64,000 nucleotides of DNA from Polaribacter sp. IC073 (GCF_007997075.1 NZ_VORS01000001.1:248001-312000), one strand, 5' to 3'; shown: positions 15,599 through 24,557, numbered from the stretch's first letter. Translations and numbers: made by a program. Notes: generated from the letters alone by a model not told the origin.

Positions 15599-17245
15599 AT
15601 GCAATTTTTAACATTTATAGGATTTACAGCTCTAGTAGCTATCATAGCGTATTTAAAAACGCGTAAAACAGAAGAATCTTCATCTGATGGATATTTCTTA
15701 GGAGGAAGAAGTTTAACCGCAGGTGTAATCGCTGGGTCATTATTATTAACCAACTTATCTACAGAGCAAATTGTTGGTTTAAATGGCGCTGCTTATCAAA
15801 GCGGATTGTCTGTAATGGTTTGGGAAACTTTAGCAGCAATTGCAATGGTGGTAACGGCAATGTTTTTATTACCAAGGTACTTAAAAGGTGGTTTAACAAC
15901 CGTGCCTGGTTTTTTAGCAAAAAGATTTGATGTTACTACAAAGACATTAACATCCGTTTTATTTCTTTCTGGTTATGTTGTTGTGCTACTTCCTGTAATT
16001 TTATATTCTGGTTCTTTAGCTATTAGTGGTATGTTCGATATACCAACGTTACTAGGTGTTACGCACACTCAATCTATTTGGATATGTGTTTGGGGAATTG
16101 GAATTATCGGTTCTATTTACGCCGTTTTTGGCGGATTAAAAGCTGTTGCCGTTTCAGATTCTATAAACGCAATCGGACTTTTAATTGGTGGAATTTTAAT
16201 TCCTGTTTTTGGATTAATGATGATTGGTGATGGTAATATCTTAGATGGTTTATCAACCTTAACAACAGAACATCCAGAGAAGTTTAAATCGATGGGTGGC
16301 CCAACAGATCCTGTTCCTTTTTATACCATTTTTACAGGTATGATGTTGGTACAATTATTTTATTGGGGAACCAATCAGCAAATTATACAAAGAGCGTTAG
16401 GTGCAAAAAATTTAAAAGAAGGTCAGAAAGGATTATTATTAGCCTCTTTTATTAAAATATTAGGTCCAATTATTGTGGTTCTACCAGGTTTAATTGCATT
16501 TCATTTATTTCAAGGGAATTTAGAATCGGCAGATAGCGCCTATCCAATGTTGGTTAAAAAAGTACTGCCAAGTGCTTGGGTTGGTTTCTTTGCAGCCGTT
16601 TTATTTGGCGCAATCTTAAGTTCTTTTAATAGTGTTTTAAATAGTTCTGTTACTTTATTTGGTATTGATATTTACAAACAACACATCAACAAAGAAGCTA
16701 GTGAAAAAACAGTTGTTAAATATGGAAAAACATTTGGAGTAATATTAGCAATCGCTGCCATGTTTATTGCTCCTTTAATTGCGAATGCGGGTAGTTTATT
16801 TGATTATTTGCAAGAAATTAACGGAATTTACAGCATCCCTATTTTAACCATTATTATTGTGGGTTACTTAACTAAATGGGTTCCTGCAATTGCAGCAAAA
16901 GTCGGACTTGTTTCTGGTTGTTTGTTGTATATATTGAGTCAGTTTATTTTACAACCTTATTTTGTTCAAAAAGCAATGAATACTGCAGCAGAGTCTAATA
17001 TTACAGATATTGCAGAACTTGCTTTAATTGAAGCACAAGCCTATCCTCACTTTTTAGATGTGATGGCTATTTTGTTTGCTTTAAACGTAATTATCATGTT
17101 AATCATTGGTAAAATAGCTCCGAGAAAAGAGCCATTTGTACAAGAATACACAAAACAAGTAGATATTACACCTTGGGCATACACAAAACAAGTAGGTATT
17201 GCTATTTGTGTGATTGTAATTGGTGTGTATATTTATTTTGCATAA
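15599..17245 (+). CDS. Sodium:solute symporter (SSS/SLC5, SGLT-like)
   Basis: 548 aa with about 14 transmembrane segments; inner-membrane sodium-coupled sugar uptake by family. Contains the N-terminal pattern GYFLGGRSLTAGVIAGSLLL (residues 31-50), LTNLSTEQIVGLNGAAYQSG around TM1-2, and NQQIIQRALGAKNLKEG before TM6, all characteristic of SGLT-like members. It converges on the galTKM-gntR operon, so galactose or a galactoside-derived sugar is a reasonable but unproven substrate. Its last segment is followed by a strong terminator. Confidence 0.88.
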   Translation: MQFLTFIGFTALVAIIAYLKTRKTEESSSDGYFLGGRSLTAGVIAGSLLLTNLSTEQIVGLNGAAYQSGLSVMVWETLAAIAMVVTAMFLLPRYLKGGLTTVPGFLAKRFDVTTKTLTSVLFLSGYVVVLLPVILYSGSLAISGMFDIPTLLGVTHTQSIWICVWGIGIIGSIYAVFGGLKAVAVSDSINAIGLLIGGILIPVFGLMMIGDGNILDGLSTLTTEHPEKFKSMGGPTDPVPFYTIFTGMMLVQLFYWGTNQQIIQRALGAKNLKEGQKGLLLASFIKILGPIIVVLPGLIAFHLFQGNLESADSAYPMLVKKVLPSAWVGFFAAVLFGAILSSFNSVLNSSVTLFGIDIYKQHINKEASEKTVVKYGKTFGVILAIAAMFIAPLIANAGSLFDYLQEINGIYSIPILTIIIVGYLTKWVPAIAAKVGLVSGCLLYILSQFILQPYFVQKAMNTAAESNITDIAELALIEAQAYPHFLDVMAILFALNVIIMLIIGKIAPRKEPFVQEYTKQVDITPWAYTKQVGIAICVIVIGVYIYFA

Positions 17246-17248
17246 ACC

Positions 17249-17283
17249 AAAAAGGGAGTAACATAAAGTTACTCCCTTTTTTT
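17249..17283 (+). terminator. Terminator of the sodium/sugar symporter
   Basis: AAAAAGGGAGTAAC (17249-17262) pairs with GTTACTCCCTTTTT (17268-17281) around a 5-nt loop, with T-runs continuing on the plus strand. It begins 4 nt after the stop. Confidence 0.9.
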
Positions 17284-17293
17284 ATTTGTATCT

Positions 17294-17314
17294 ATAAAAA
17301 GCCTCTAGAAGGCT
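17294..17314 (-). terminator. Terminator of the gal operon
   Basis: On the minus strand AGCCT/AGGCT (17310-17314 and 17300-17304) forms a stem with a 5-nt loop and is followed by TTTTT. It lies 17 nt after the galT stop. A further palindrome (ATAACGT TAA ACGTTAT) sits between it and the stop. Confidence 0.6.
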
Positions 17315-17330
17315 ATAACGTTAAACGTTA

Positions 17331-18353
17331 TTATATCAATTCTTTTAATCTGTTTGCAGCTATTTCTGCAGTAATATCTCTTTGCGGAGAACCAAACATC
17401 TCATAACCTACCATAAATTTCTTTACAGTAGCACTTCTTAGTAAAGGTGGATAAAAACTCATGTGCCAATGCCAGTGAGAATTATCTGCTCCGTTTGTTG
17501 GTGCTTGATGAATTCCGCTTGAATACGGAAAAGAAGTATGAAACAATTTATCATACGCTTTTGTAATTACAGAAATTGCTTGGGCATAATTCTTAGCTTC
17601 AGCATCTGAAAGTTCTAAGATATTTTTCTGTGCTTTTTTAGGTGCAATCATCACTTCGAAAGGCCAAATTGCCCAAAAAGGGGTTAACACAACAAAATCT
17701 TCATTTTCAAAAATAATGCGTTCTTTTGCTTTTAATTCTTGCTGTAAATAATCTCCTAAAAGACTTGTGTTGTTTTCTGAATAGTATTTTTTCTGATGAA
17801 CATCTTTTTTCTCAACTTCGTTTGGCAACGTAGACTGACTCCATATTTGTCCGTGAGGGTGCGGATTGCTACAACCCATTACTGCGCCTTTGTTTTCGAA
17901 AATTTGTACATAGTTAATCGCTTCATTTTCTCCTAAAGAAGTAAATTCTTTTTGCCACGCATGCACTACTTTTTTAATATCCTCAACTTCCATTTCTGCC
18001 AAACTTTTAGAGTGATCTGGACTGAAGCAAATTACTTTACAAATACCGCTTTCACTTTTAGCTTTTAACAAACCTTCATCCACAGAAAAAGAAGGAGAGT
18101 CTTTTTGAAGCGCCGCAAAATCATTTGTAAAAACAAAAACATCTTTATAATCTGGATTTATCTCCCCATTTATACGTGTATTTGTAGCACATAAATAACA
18201 GCTTTCATCATGAGAAGGTCTTTTTTCTGTAGAAATCTCTTCATTCTGCCCTTGCCAAGGGCGTTTTGCTCTATGAGGAGAAACTAAAACCCATTCTCCT
18301 GTTAAAATATTAAACCTCTTATGTGAATAGTCTTGTAAATCGTTATTTTCCAT
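17331..18353 (-). CDS. galT: Galactose-1-phosphate uridylyltransferase
   Basis: 340 aa, HIT-superfamily. Transfers UMP between UDP-glucose and galactose-1-phosphate in the Leloir pathway. Zinc-site cysteines are at CYLC (52-55); the nucleophile is in the motif NPHPHGQIW (His165-Pro-His167), and the C-terminal half has HWHWHMSFYPP. Length is usual. Last gene of gntR-galM-galK-galT, 19 bp behind galK. Confidence 0.95.
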   Translation of the reverse strand: MENNDLQDYSHKRFNILTGEWVLVSPHRAKRPWQGQNEEISTEKRPSHDESCYLCATNTRINGEINPDYKDVFVFTNDFAALQKDSPSFSVDEGLLKAKSESGICKVICFSPDHSKSLAEMEVEDIKKVVHAWQKEFTSLGENEAINYVQIFENKGAVMGCSNPHPHGQIWSQSTLPNEVEKKDVHQKKYYSENNTSLLGDYLQQELKAKERIIFENEDFVVLTPFWAIWPFEVMIAPKKAQKNILELSDAEAKNYAQAISVITKAYDKLFHTSFPYSSGIHQAPTNGADNSHWHWHMSFYPPLLRSATVKKFMVGYEMFGSPQRDITAEIAANRLKELI

Positions 18354-18372
18354 TTTAATATTTTTTAATTCT

Positions 18373-19521
18373 TTATTTTACTAAATGTGTTCCTTCAGAA
18401 AGTGCTACAAAATAAACAGAACACTCTTTTTTAAATTTATTTTTGTACGCTTTAGCAGCTGCTTCTGCAAATGCTTTTGATTCGCTTTTTGCAATTAAAT
18501 TGATGGTACAACCGCCAAAACCACCGCCCATCATTCTTGCTCCTAAAACATGTTTATTTTTCTTCGCTTGGTCTACCAAGAAATCTAACTCTACACAACT
18601 TACTTTATATTGATGTTGCAAACCATTGTGAGACCCATAAATTAAAGCGCCTAATTTTTCTAAATCATTTTCTTTAATTGCTTTTGCAGCTTGTTGAGTT
18701 CTTTCAATTTCTTGAATTACATACAACGCTTTTTGATAATTTTCTGGTGTAACTTTATCTTTTATTCCTTCTAAATCTTCTTCGGTTGCTTCTCTTAACG
18801 TTTCAATATTTAGCAGTTCTGCAACACTTTCGCAGGCAGACCTTCTATCATTATAAGCACTATCAGACAAACTATGTTTTACGTTGGTGTTTATGAGCAT
18901 TAATTCATGGTCTTTAAAATCTATTTCAAAGGCTTCAGATTCAATGGTTCTACAATCTAACAACAATGCATTGTTTTTAATACCAAACATACTTGCGTAT
19001 TGGTCCATAATTCCGCATTTGACACCCACATAATTGTGTTCTGCTTTTTGTGAAATTAGAATCATTTCTGTTTTTGTTAAACCCAACTCAAACAATTCGT
19101 TCAACCCAAAAACAACACTATTTTCTAAAGCCGCAGAAGAAGACATACCTGCACCACTAGGAATATTTCCTTTAAATACAATATTAAAATTTCCAATAAT
19201 TTTATTCCGATTCTGAATTTCAGCAACAACACCAAAAACATAATTTTCCCAACTTCCTTCTTTAGATGGTTTTAAAGTATCTAGCTCAAACTTAATTTCA
19301 CTATCTAAATCTAGCGCAATTGCTATACAACCGTCAACATCACTTTTTTGAATTGCAGCTGCTATTCCCTTGTCTACAGCAGCCGGAAAAACGAAACCTC
19401 CGTTATAATCTGTGTGTTCTCCTATTATATTTATTCTTCCAGGAGAAAAAACAAGTAAAGGTTCTTTTGCAAAAACCGATATAAACTTTGTTTTTACTTC
19501 TTGTATTAATGTTTGGCTCAT
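18373..19521 (-). CDS. galK: Galactokinase
   Basis: 382 aa, GHMP kinase; phosphorylates galactose to galactose-1-phosphate. Galactokinase signature PGRINIIGEHTDYNGGFV lies at residues 27-44, the ATP loop GNIPSGAGMSSSAALEN near residue 115, and the C-terminal GHMP motif GARMMGGGFGGCTI near 327. The catalytic Asp region is CGIMDQYAS. Ten bp behind galM, 19 bp ahead of galT. Confidence 0.96.
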   Translation of the reverse strand: MSQTLIQEVKTKFISVFAKEPLLVFSPGRINIIGEHTDYNGGFVFPAAVDKGIAAAIQKSDVDGCIAIALDLDSEIKFELDTLKPSKEGSWENYVFGVVAEIQNRNKIIGNFNIVFKGNIPSGAGMSSSAALENSVVFGLNELFELGLTKTEMILISQKAEHNYVGVKCGIMDQYASMFGIKNNALLLDCRTIESEAFEIDFKDHELMLINTNVKHSLSDSAYNDRRSACESVAELLNIETLREATEEDLEGIKDKVTPENYQKALYVIQEIERTQQAAKAIKENDLEKLGALIYGSHNGLQHQYKVSCVELDFLVDQAKKNKHVLGARMMGGGFGGCTINLIAKSESKAFAEAAAKAYKNKFKKECSVYFVALSEGTHLVK

Positions 19522-19531
19522 TATAAAAAGT

Positions 19532-20428
19532 TTAATTATTATTTATTTTCACATTCCATGTTAAGGAATAAGATGTATTTGGCTCTAAAACTTGTAACCC
19601 AATTTTATTATTAAGACTGTTAGAAACCCCAGTCATTGGTTCAATTGCTATTAAAGGCAATCCTTTTGGAGTATACATCTGTAAAAAATTTTCTTTTACG
19701 TTTGATGTTATTTCTAATTGATACTTAGCGGTATTAAAGTCGATTTTATTGTTTTCTAAAATAAAACAATCGTCTAATTGTTTGTCTTCAATTTTAAAAA
19801 CTGAAGTAGCTTTATAGGCTACAATTTCCTTAGTGATTAAGTTTTTATCAAACGCTATTTTTTTATCACTTGCAAAATTTAAAGAGCTATTGTGTAAATC
19901 TTCACAGAAAAAATAAGGATGCCAACCTAAAGTAAACGGAAATGAATTGGTATCTGTGTTTTTTACTTTTATAGAAAGACTTAACCCTTCTTTCGTTAAA
20001 GTGTATGTTGCGTAAATTGCATACGTAAAAGGAAAACCTTTTATCTTTTTATTTTCTTGATAACAGAGCATTACAGCACATTTATCAACCTTAATTTCTT
20101 CTTCTTTAAGTTGAAACTCTTTGTTATACACCAACCCATGTAACGCGTTTTTACCTTCCCCTTCATTACACTTAAATTGATGTTTTTCATCATTAAAAAT
20201 ATATTTTCCGTTTTCAATTCTATTTGCAAAAGGAAATAATATTGCAGAAGCATACGAGTTTTTATATTCGAAATTAAGAATGTCTTTTACAATTTCAATG
20301 TTGTTAAAAGTGAATTCTTGCAACCTTCCACCTTCGTTTAAAGAAATTCTTGCGATACTACTTTCATCTGAATTTTTTAACTCTAAAAAACTGAAACCGT
20401 TTTGGCTTATTTTATGAACTTTAAACAT
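19532..20428 (-). CDS. galM: Aldose 1-epimerase (galactose mutarotase)
   Basis: 298 aa, galactose-mutarotase fold. Interconverts alpha and beta anomers of galactose before the kinase. The conserved elements include FPFANRIENGKY, NALHGLVYNKEF (His), FTLGWHPYFFC (catalytic His) and the general base Glu in AIEPMTGVSN. No signal peptide, so cytoplasmic. Sits between gntR (1-bp gap) and galK (10 bp), giving the mutarotase-kinase-transferase order of the pathway. Confidence 0.9.
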   Translation of the reverse strand: MFKVHKISQNGFSFLELKNSDESSIARISLNEGGRLQEFTFNNIEIVKDILNFEYKNSYASAILFPFANRIENGKYIFNDEKHQFKCNEGEGKNALHGLVYNKEFQLKEEEIKVDKCAVMLCYQENKKIKGFPFTYAIYATYTLTKEGLSLSIKVKNTDTNSFPFTLGWHPYFFCEDLHNSSLNFASDKKIAFDKNLITKEIVAYKATSVFKIEDKQLDDCFILENNKIDFNTAKYQLEITSNVKENFLQMYTPKGLPLIAIEPMTGVSNSLNNKIGLQVLEPNTSYSLTWNVKINNN

Positions 20429-20429
20429 G

Positions 20430-21428
20430 CTATAAAGATTTTCTGCTTATAAAACTACTAGGATTTGCTACTTTTTCTTGTTCATTATTTAAGATCATTT
20501 GGGCTAATTTTTTTCCCATGAAATTAAAATCGGTAGAAATAGTTGTAATACCGTTTGCTACCACTTCTTTTAAAATGGTATCATTAAAAGAAATAATACC
20601 AATCTCGTCTGCTATAATTAATTTTTCTTGTTTGATTTTTTTAATAATTACAATCAAGTTTTTATCATCTAACACAAAGTACACTTCACCTTTCTTTGGT
20701 GTTCGGTTATTTAATGAAGAAATAACTTCATTAGACACCTTATTTTTTGCACAAAAAGTCTGAAAACCTTTTAAAATCCCTTTAGGTTGCCTGTCATCAG
20801 AAAATAATAAAATGAGTTTATTGTATTTTTTCAATGCTGAAAGTCCGTCGGAAAGACCATTAAAAATATCTTTTTCAAAATTTTGATAAATGGCAGGATA
20901 TTGAGAAAGTTCTTCATGAACCTGGTCTAGAATGTATACTTTTTCTTTGGGTAAATTCTGAATAACGGCTTCTGTACCAACTAAATTTGCGGGCATAATT
21001 ACATAATGGCTGTAATTGCCGATATTGTCATTGATTAGTTTACTAAAAACGGCATTATTAAAATGATGAAAAAAGATATCTACCTGATTGTCTTCCCCTA
21101 AGTTTTCTAAAAAAGAATTATATAAGTCTTCTTTAAAGGAATTGAGTTCATCAAAAAGTAAAAATATTTTTTTCGCAACTTCTACATGTTCACTGTTTAC
21201 ATAATAACCTTTACCAACCACAGAATTGATAATTCCACGATTTTTTAATTCATTAAAAGCGATTAAAACAGTATCTCGAGAAAGAGAATGCTGCTCTTTA
21301 ATGGTGTTTAAAGAGGGCAATTTATCTCCCTTTTTTAAGACTCCACTTATAATTGCATTCTCTATAGAGTTAACTATTTGCTTATATTTAGGTATTTTAG
21401 ATTCCTGTTCTAGTGATACAATTTCCAT
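20430..21428 (-). CDS. GntR-family transcriptional regulator with sugar-binding C-terminal domain
   Basis: 332 aa. Residues 1-75 form a GntR winged helix (KYKQIVNSIENAIISGVLKK, DKLPSLNTIKEQHSLSRDTV); residues 85-330 resemble a periplasmic-binding-protein/LacI-type effector domain, ending in FNFMGKKLAQMILNNEQE. It is the first gene of the operon with galM, galK and galT, so I infer that it controls the operon and itself, with galactose or a derivative as effector. Bacteroidota regulators of this layout include the arabinose regulator AraR. A candidate operator lies at the promoter. Confidence 0.85.
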   Translation of the reverse strand: MEIVSLEQESKIPKYKQIVNSIENAIISGVLKKGDKLPSLNTIKEQHSLSRDTVLIAFNELKNRGIINSVVGKGYYVNSEHVEVAKKIFLLFDELNSFKEDLYNSFLENLGEDNQVDIFFHHFNNAVFSKLINDNIGNYSHYVIMPANLVGTEAVIQNLPKEKVYILDQVHEELSQYPAIYQNFEKDIFNGLSDGLSALKKYNKLILLFSDDRQPKGILKGFQTFCAKNKVSNEVISSLNNRTPKKGEVYFVLDDKNLIVIIKKIKQEKLIIADEIGIISFNDTILKEVVANGITTISTDFNFMGKKLAQMILNNEQEKVANPSSFISRKSL

Positions 21429-21432
21429 AAGA

Positions 21433-21464
21433 CAAATATATACTATATTCTTTAAACAAACAAC
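21433..21464 (-). promoter_or_regulatory. Promoter of the gntR-galMKT operon
   Basis: Minus-strand -7 TATATTTG (21440-21433) is a perfect match; upstream of it GTTG (21464-21461) is spaced 20 nt and TTTG (21460-21457) 16 nt. The -7 lies just 5 bp upstream of the gntR ATG, so the leader would be nearly absent. Confidence 0.5.
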
Positions 21465-21478
21465 TAGTAGGTACTGGT
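21463..21478. promoter_or_regulatory. Candidate operator for the GntR regulator
   Basis: ACTAGTAGGTACTGGT is a partial palindrome (six of eight half-site positions) overlapping the -33 region of the gntR-galMKT promoter. GntR sites are usually short palindromes of this size. No experiment supports it. Confidence 0.35.
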
Positions 21479-21491
21479 CTGTTTTTTGATT

Positions 21492-21529
21492 TTAAAAAAA
21501 AGAAACCCTTCAACATATATATTGAAGGG
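21492..21529 (-). terminator. Terminator of eda
   Basis: CCCTTCAA (21506-21513) pairs with TTGAAGGG (21522-21529); the minus strand continues with TTTC and a T-run. Lies 29 nt after the eda stop. Confidence 0.85.
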
Positions 21530-21557
21530 CTTCAAAGTTTAAAATAAAAAAATAATC

Positions 21558-22226
21558 TTATTTTCTAAGAGACTTTATAATATCTAAAGCTTCTTTTGTA
21601 GTGCTTTCTATCGTTTTATAATCGAAACTACCATCGGCATTTTTTGCCATTAATTTAGAACCCATACCAACACAAGTTACACCTGCGCTAAACCAACCTT
21701 CTAAGTTTTCTCTGGTTGGAGAAACTCCGCCTGTTGGCATGATACTCGTCCATGGTTGTGGTCCTTTAATTCCTTTAACAAATTGTGGACCATAAATATC
21801 ACCAGGAAATAATTTTACTATTTCACAACCTAATTCTTCTGCTCTTGCAATTTCTGTTAAGGTTCCGCATCCAGGAGACCATAATACTTTTTTACGATTA
21901 CAAGCAATTGCAATGTCTTCACGTAAAACCGGAGTTACAATAAAGTTTGCACCTAAGGCCATATATAATGAAGCTGCTGCTGCATCTGTAACAGAACCAA
22001 CACCCATTACCATGCCTGGTAATTCTTTAATTGCATATTTGGTTAATTCTCCAAAAACTTCATGTGCGAAATCTCCTCTTGCGGTAAACTCCATTAAACG
22101 AGCACCACCGTCATAACATGCTTTTAAAACTTTTTTACTCACTTCTATATCATTATGAAAGAATAAAGGAACCATTCCTGTATCTTTCATTACTTGTGCT
22201 ACTTCTAATCTTGTATATTGTGCCAT
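21558..22226 (-). CDS. eda: 2-dehydro-3-deoxyphosphogluconate aldolase / 4-hydroxy-2-oxoglutarate aldolase
   Basis: 222 aa class I aldolase. Splits KDPG into pyruvate and glyceraldehyde-3-phosphate. The Schiff-base Lys is in CEIVKLFPGDIYG and the catalytic Glu in RLMEFTARGD; phosphate binding uses MPTGGVSP. Length normal. It is 100 bp downstream of kdgK on the same strand with an inverted repeat between them. Together they degrade 2-keto-3-deoxygluconate, the product of alginate, pectin or uronate breakdown. Confidence 0.94.
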   Translation of the reverse strand: MAQYTRLEVAQVMKDTGMVPLFFHNDIEVSKKVLKACYDGGARLMEFTARGDFAHEVFGELTKYAIKELPGMVMGVGSVTDAAAASLYMALGANFIVTPVLREDIAIACNRKKVLWSPGCGTLTEIARAEELGCEIVKLFPGDIYGPQFVKGIKGPQPWTSIMPTGGVSPTRENLEGWFSAGVTCVGMGSKLMAKNADGSFDYKTIESTTKEALDIIKSLRK

Positions 22227-22262
22227 AAATTTGCGTAATTCTTTAGTTGTAATTAATTGTCT

Positions 22263-22311
22263 AATTGTTTAAATGTGTAATTATTAGGTATAGTTACACA
22301 ATTAAACGTTT
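22263..22311. promoter_or_regulatory. 18-bp imperfect inverted repeat between kdgK and eda, with an operator-like core
   Basis: Arms 22263-22280 and 22294-22311 match at 15 of 18 positions around a 13-nt loop. The right arm contains TTAAACGTTT, the core also seen in the operator upstream of kdgK. It may be an mRNA processing or attenuation hairpin in the kdgK-eda transcript, or an additional binding site for the LacI regulator. Confidence 0.45.
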
Positions 22312-22326
22312 CAAAAATTAAACATT

Positions 22327-23373
22327 TTATCTTGCTACTCTACCAGATGCATCACCACCCATTAATTTTTCTACCTCAGCAACGGTTGCTAAATTTGCAT
22401 CTCCTTTAATTGTGTGTTTTAAAGCAGAAGCTGCCACTGCAAAGTCTAATGCGTTTTGGTCATCTTCTGGGTATTTTAACAATCCGTAGATTAAACCGCC
22501 CATAAATGAATCTCCACCACCAACTCTATCTACAATATCTGTAATTTGATATTGACGTGTTTGCAACAATGTTTTACCATCATATAAAACTCCTGCCCAT
22601 GTATTGTGAGAAGCAGAAATAGAACCTCTTAAGGTTGTAATTACTTTTTTAGCTCTTGGAAATTTTTCCATCATTTGCTCACAAACAGATAAAAAGGCTT
22701 CTGCTTTTACGTTGTGTCCTTCTGTTTGTACAGAAATTCCTTCTGGCTTAATTCCGAAATGCATTTCTGCATCTTCTTCATTCCCTAAAACGATATCACA
22801 GTAAGAAGTTAATTCTGTCATAATCGATTCTCTATGAGCATCATCACAGAAGTTCCAAAGTTTTGCTCTATAATTTAAATCTGTAGAAATGGTAATTCCT
22901 TTAGCACTTGCAGCTTTTACAGCTTCTAAACAAACATCCGCAGCTCCTTGTGAAATTGCAGGCGTAATACCTGTCCAATGAAACCATTCCACACCGTCAA
23001 AAACAACGTCCCAATCGATCATACCAGATTTAATTTCTGCGATTGCAGAATGCGCTCTGTCATAAACAACTTTAGATCCTCTAGAAACGGCACCGGTTTC
23101 TAAGAAATAAATACCTAATCTGTCTCCACCCCAAACAATTTTATGTACACCAACACCACGTTTTCTCATTTCCATCATAGCACAGTCTCCAATATCATTT
23201 TTTGGTAAACGCGTTACAAAATCTACATCTACACCGTAGTTTGCTAAAGAAACGGCTACATTAGATTCTCCACCACCATAAACAACATCAAAATTATTTG
23301 CTTGTGAAAATCTTAAAAATCCTTGTGGAGCTAATCTTAGCATGATCTCTCCGAAAGTTACAACTTTACCCAT
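22327..23373 (-). CDS. kdgK: 2-dehydro-3-deoxygluconokinase (PfkB-family sugar kinase)
   Basis: 348 aa ribokinase-family kinase. Begins GKVVTFGEIMLRLAPQGFLR, contains VVYGGGESNVAVSLANYG and ends with the PfkB signature DRVGGGDSFMGGLIYG (Asp is the catalytic base). Specificity for KDG is inferred from the neighbour eda and the overall likeness to flavobacterial KdgK proteins. Divergent from the lacI gene; the shared intergenic region has two palindromes. Confidence 0.9.
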   Translation of the reverse strand: MGKVVTFGEIMLRLAPQGFLRFSQANNFDVVYGGGESNVAVSLANYGVDVDFVTRLPKNDIGDCAMMEMRKRGVGVHKIVWGGDRLGIYFLETGAVSRGSKVVYDRAHSAIAEIKSGMIDWDVVFDGVEWFHWTGITPAISQGAADVCLEAVKAASAKGITISTDLNYRAKLWNFCDDAHRESIMTELTSYCDIVLGNEEDAEMHFGIKPEGISVQTEGHNVKAEAFLSVCEQMMEKFPRAKKVITTLRGSISASHNTWAGVLYDGKTLLQTRQYQITDIVDRVGGGDSFMGGLIYGLLKYPEDDQNALDFAVAASALKHTIKGDANLATVAEVEKLMGGDASGRVAR

Positions 23374-23403
23374 TTTATATCTTATTTAATAATTACAATT
23401 TAT

Positions 23404-23423
23404 TTGGTTAAACGTTTAACCAA
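23404..23423. promoter_or_regulatory. LacI-type operator O1 upstream of kdgK
   Basis: A perfect 20-bp palindrome, TTGGTTAAAC followed by GTTTAACCAA, with a central CG as in LacI-family operators. It lies 31-50 bp upstream of kdgK and is probably bound by the divergently encoded LacI protein. Confidence 0.75.
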
Positions 23424-23465
23424 CCCTTCAAAATAAAATCAAAACAGATTATACTTGTGGTCTAT

Positions 23466-23496
23466 TTTGATAATTAACAATATCGCTCTATATTTG
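23466..23496 (+). promoter_or_regulatory. Promoter of the lacI-family gene
   Basis: TTTG (23466-23469), 19 nt, TATATTTG (23489-23496): a complete match to the Bacteroidota consensus. The -7 box overlaps operator O2, so binding there should block the promoter (autoregulation). Confidence 0.75.
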
Positions 23497-23514
23497 CTTA
23501 ATCGTTTAAGCAAA
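23493..23514. promoter_or_regulatory. LacI-type operator O2 at the lacI promoter
   Basis: TTTGCTTAATC with GTTTAAGCAAA is a 22-bp palindrome with one mismatched pair and central CG. The core TTAATCGTTTAA differs from O1 core (TTAAACGTTTAA) at one position. It overlaps the -7 box of the same gene. Confidence 0.7.
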
Positions 23515-23525
23515 GGTATAAAAAA

Positions 23526-24557
23526 TTGAATAAAAAAAAGAAAACAACTATAAAAGATATTGCAAATGTTCTAAACATCTCTGCTGCTGCCGTTTCTAAA
23601 GCACTTCACGACGATTCTAGAATTAGCGATAAAACTAAAAAAGCAGTAAAGCAGGTTGCCGAAAACTTAAACTATCAACCAAATCATTTGGCAAGTGCAC
23701 TAAGAAGCGGAAAATCTAAATTAGTTGGTGTTATTGTACCGAGAACAAATAGCAGCTTCTTTTCTTCAGTAATTCAAAATATAGAACACGTCTTAAATGA
23801 GAAAGGATACAGCATCATCATTACACAATCTAATGAATCTTATCAAAAAGAATGTAACAGTATAGACACTTTATTATTTACCCAAGTAGATGGTATTATT
23901 GCTTCTATGGCAAATGAGACTGTAGATTTACAATATTACGAGAAAATAAAGTCGAAAGGAATTCCGTTGATTTTATTTGATAGAGGTGAAAATAATTTAA
24001 ATGTTGATTATATTGGAATTGATGACTATAATAGCAGTCATATTATTGTAGAACATCTCGTAGCACAGGGTTGCAAAAGAATTGCTCATATTGGCGGTTA
24101 TAAAAGAACAAGAATTTATAATAACAGAATTAGAGGCTACATAGATGCTTTAAAAAAGTATCATTTACCTTTAGATGATGAGTTGTTAATTGAAACAAAT
24201 CTTTCTACCGAAAATGGAAGAGCAAAAATGCAACAGTTACTCAATTTAAAAAACAGACCAGATGCTGTTTATGTTGCCGGAGATTATGCTGCGTTAGGTG
24301 CTTTGCAGGTTCTAAATGAAAATAATATAAAAATACCCGAAGAAATTGCCTTGGTTGGTTTTGGTAACGAACCTTTTACAGATATGGTTACTCCGAGTAT
24401 AACAAGCGTAAACCAACACAGTGCAGAAATAGGACGGTTGGCTGCAGAAACCTTTTTAAAACATATTAAAGAGAAAACAGTAACGCAAAAACTAAACAAG
24501 CAAATTTTAGATGCCGAATTAATAGTGAGAGATTCTTCAAAGAAAAAGACACTTTAG
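23526..24557 (+). CDS. LacI-family transcriptional regulator (probable kdgK/eda regulator)
   Basis: 343 aa, TTG start at 23526 (an in-frame TAA is just upstream and no ATG precedes the helix-turn-helix). Residues 5-60 form the LacI HTH (TTIKDIANVLNISAAAVSKA) with the hinge helix NHLASALRSGKS; residues 65-330 are the periplasmic-binding-type effector domain (GVIVPRTNSSFFSSVIQ ... VGFGNEPFTDMVTPSITSV). It is divergent from kdgK, and both promoters carry matching palindromes, so it most likely represses kdgK-eda and itself until a KDG-type inducer appears. Confidence 0.88.
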   Translation: MNKKKKTTIKDIANVLNISAAAVSKALHDDSRISDKTKKAVKQVAENLNYQPNHLASALRSGKSKLVGVIVPRTNSSFFSSVIQNIEHVLNEKGYSIIITQSNESYQKECNSIDTLLFTQVDGIIASMANETVDLQYYEKIKSKGIPLILFDRGENNLNVDYIGIDDYNSSHIIVEHLVAQGCKRIAHIGGYKRTRIYNNRIRGYIDALKKYHLPLDDELLIETNLSTENGRAKMQQLLNLKNRPDAVYVAGDYAALGALQVLNENNIKIPEEIALVGFGNEPFTDMVTPSITSVNQHSAEIGRLAAETFLKHIKEKTVTQKLNKQILDAELIVRDSSKKKTL

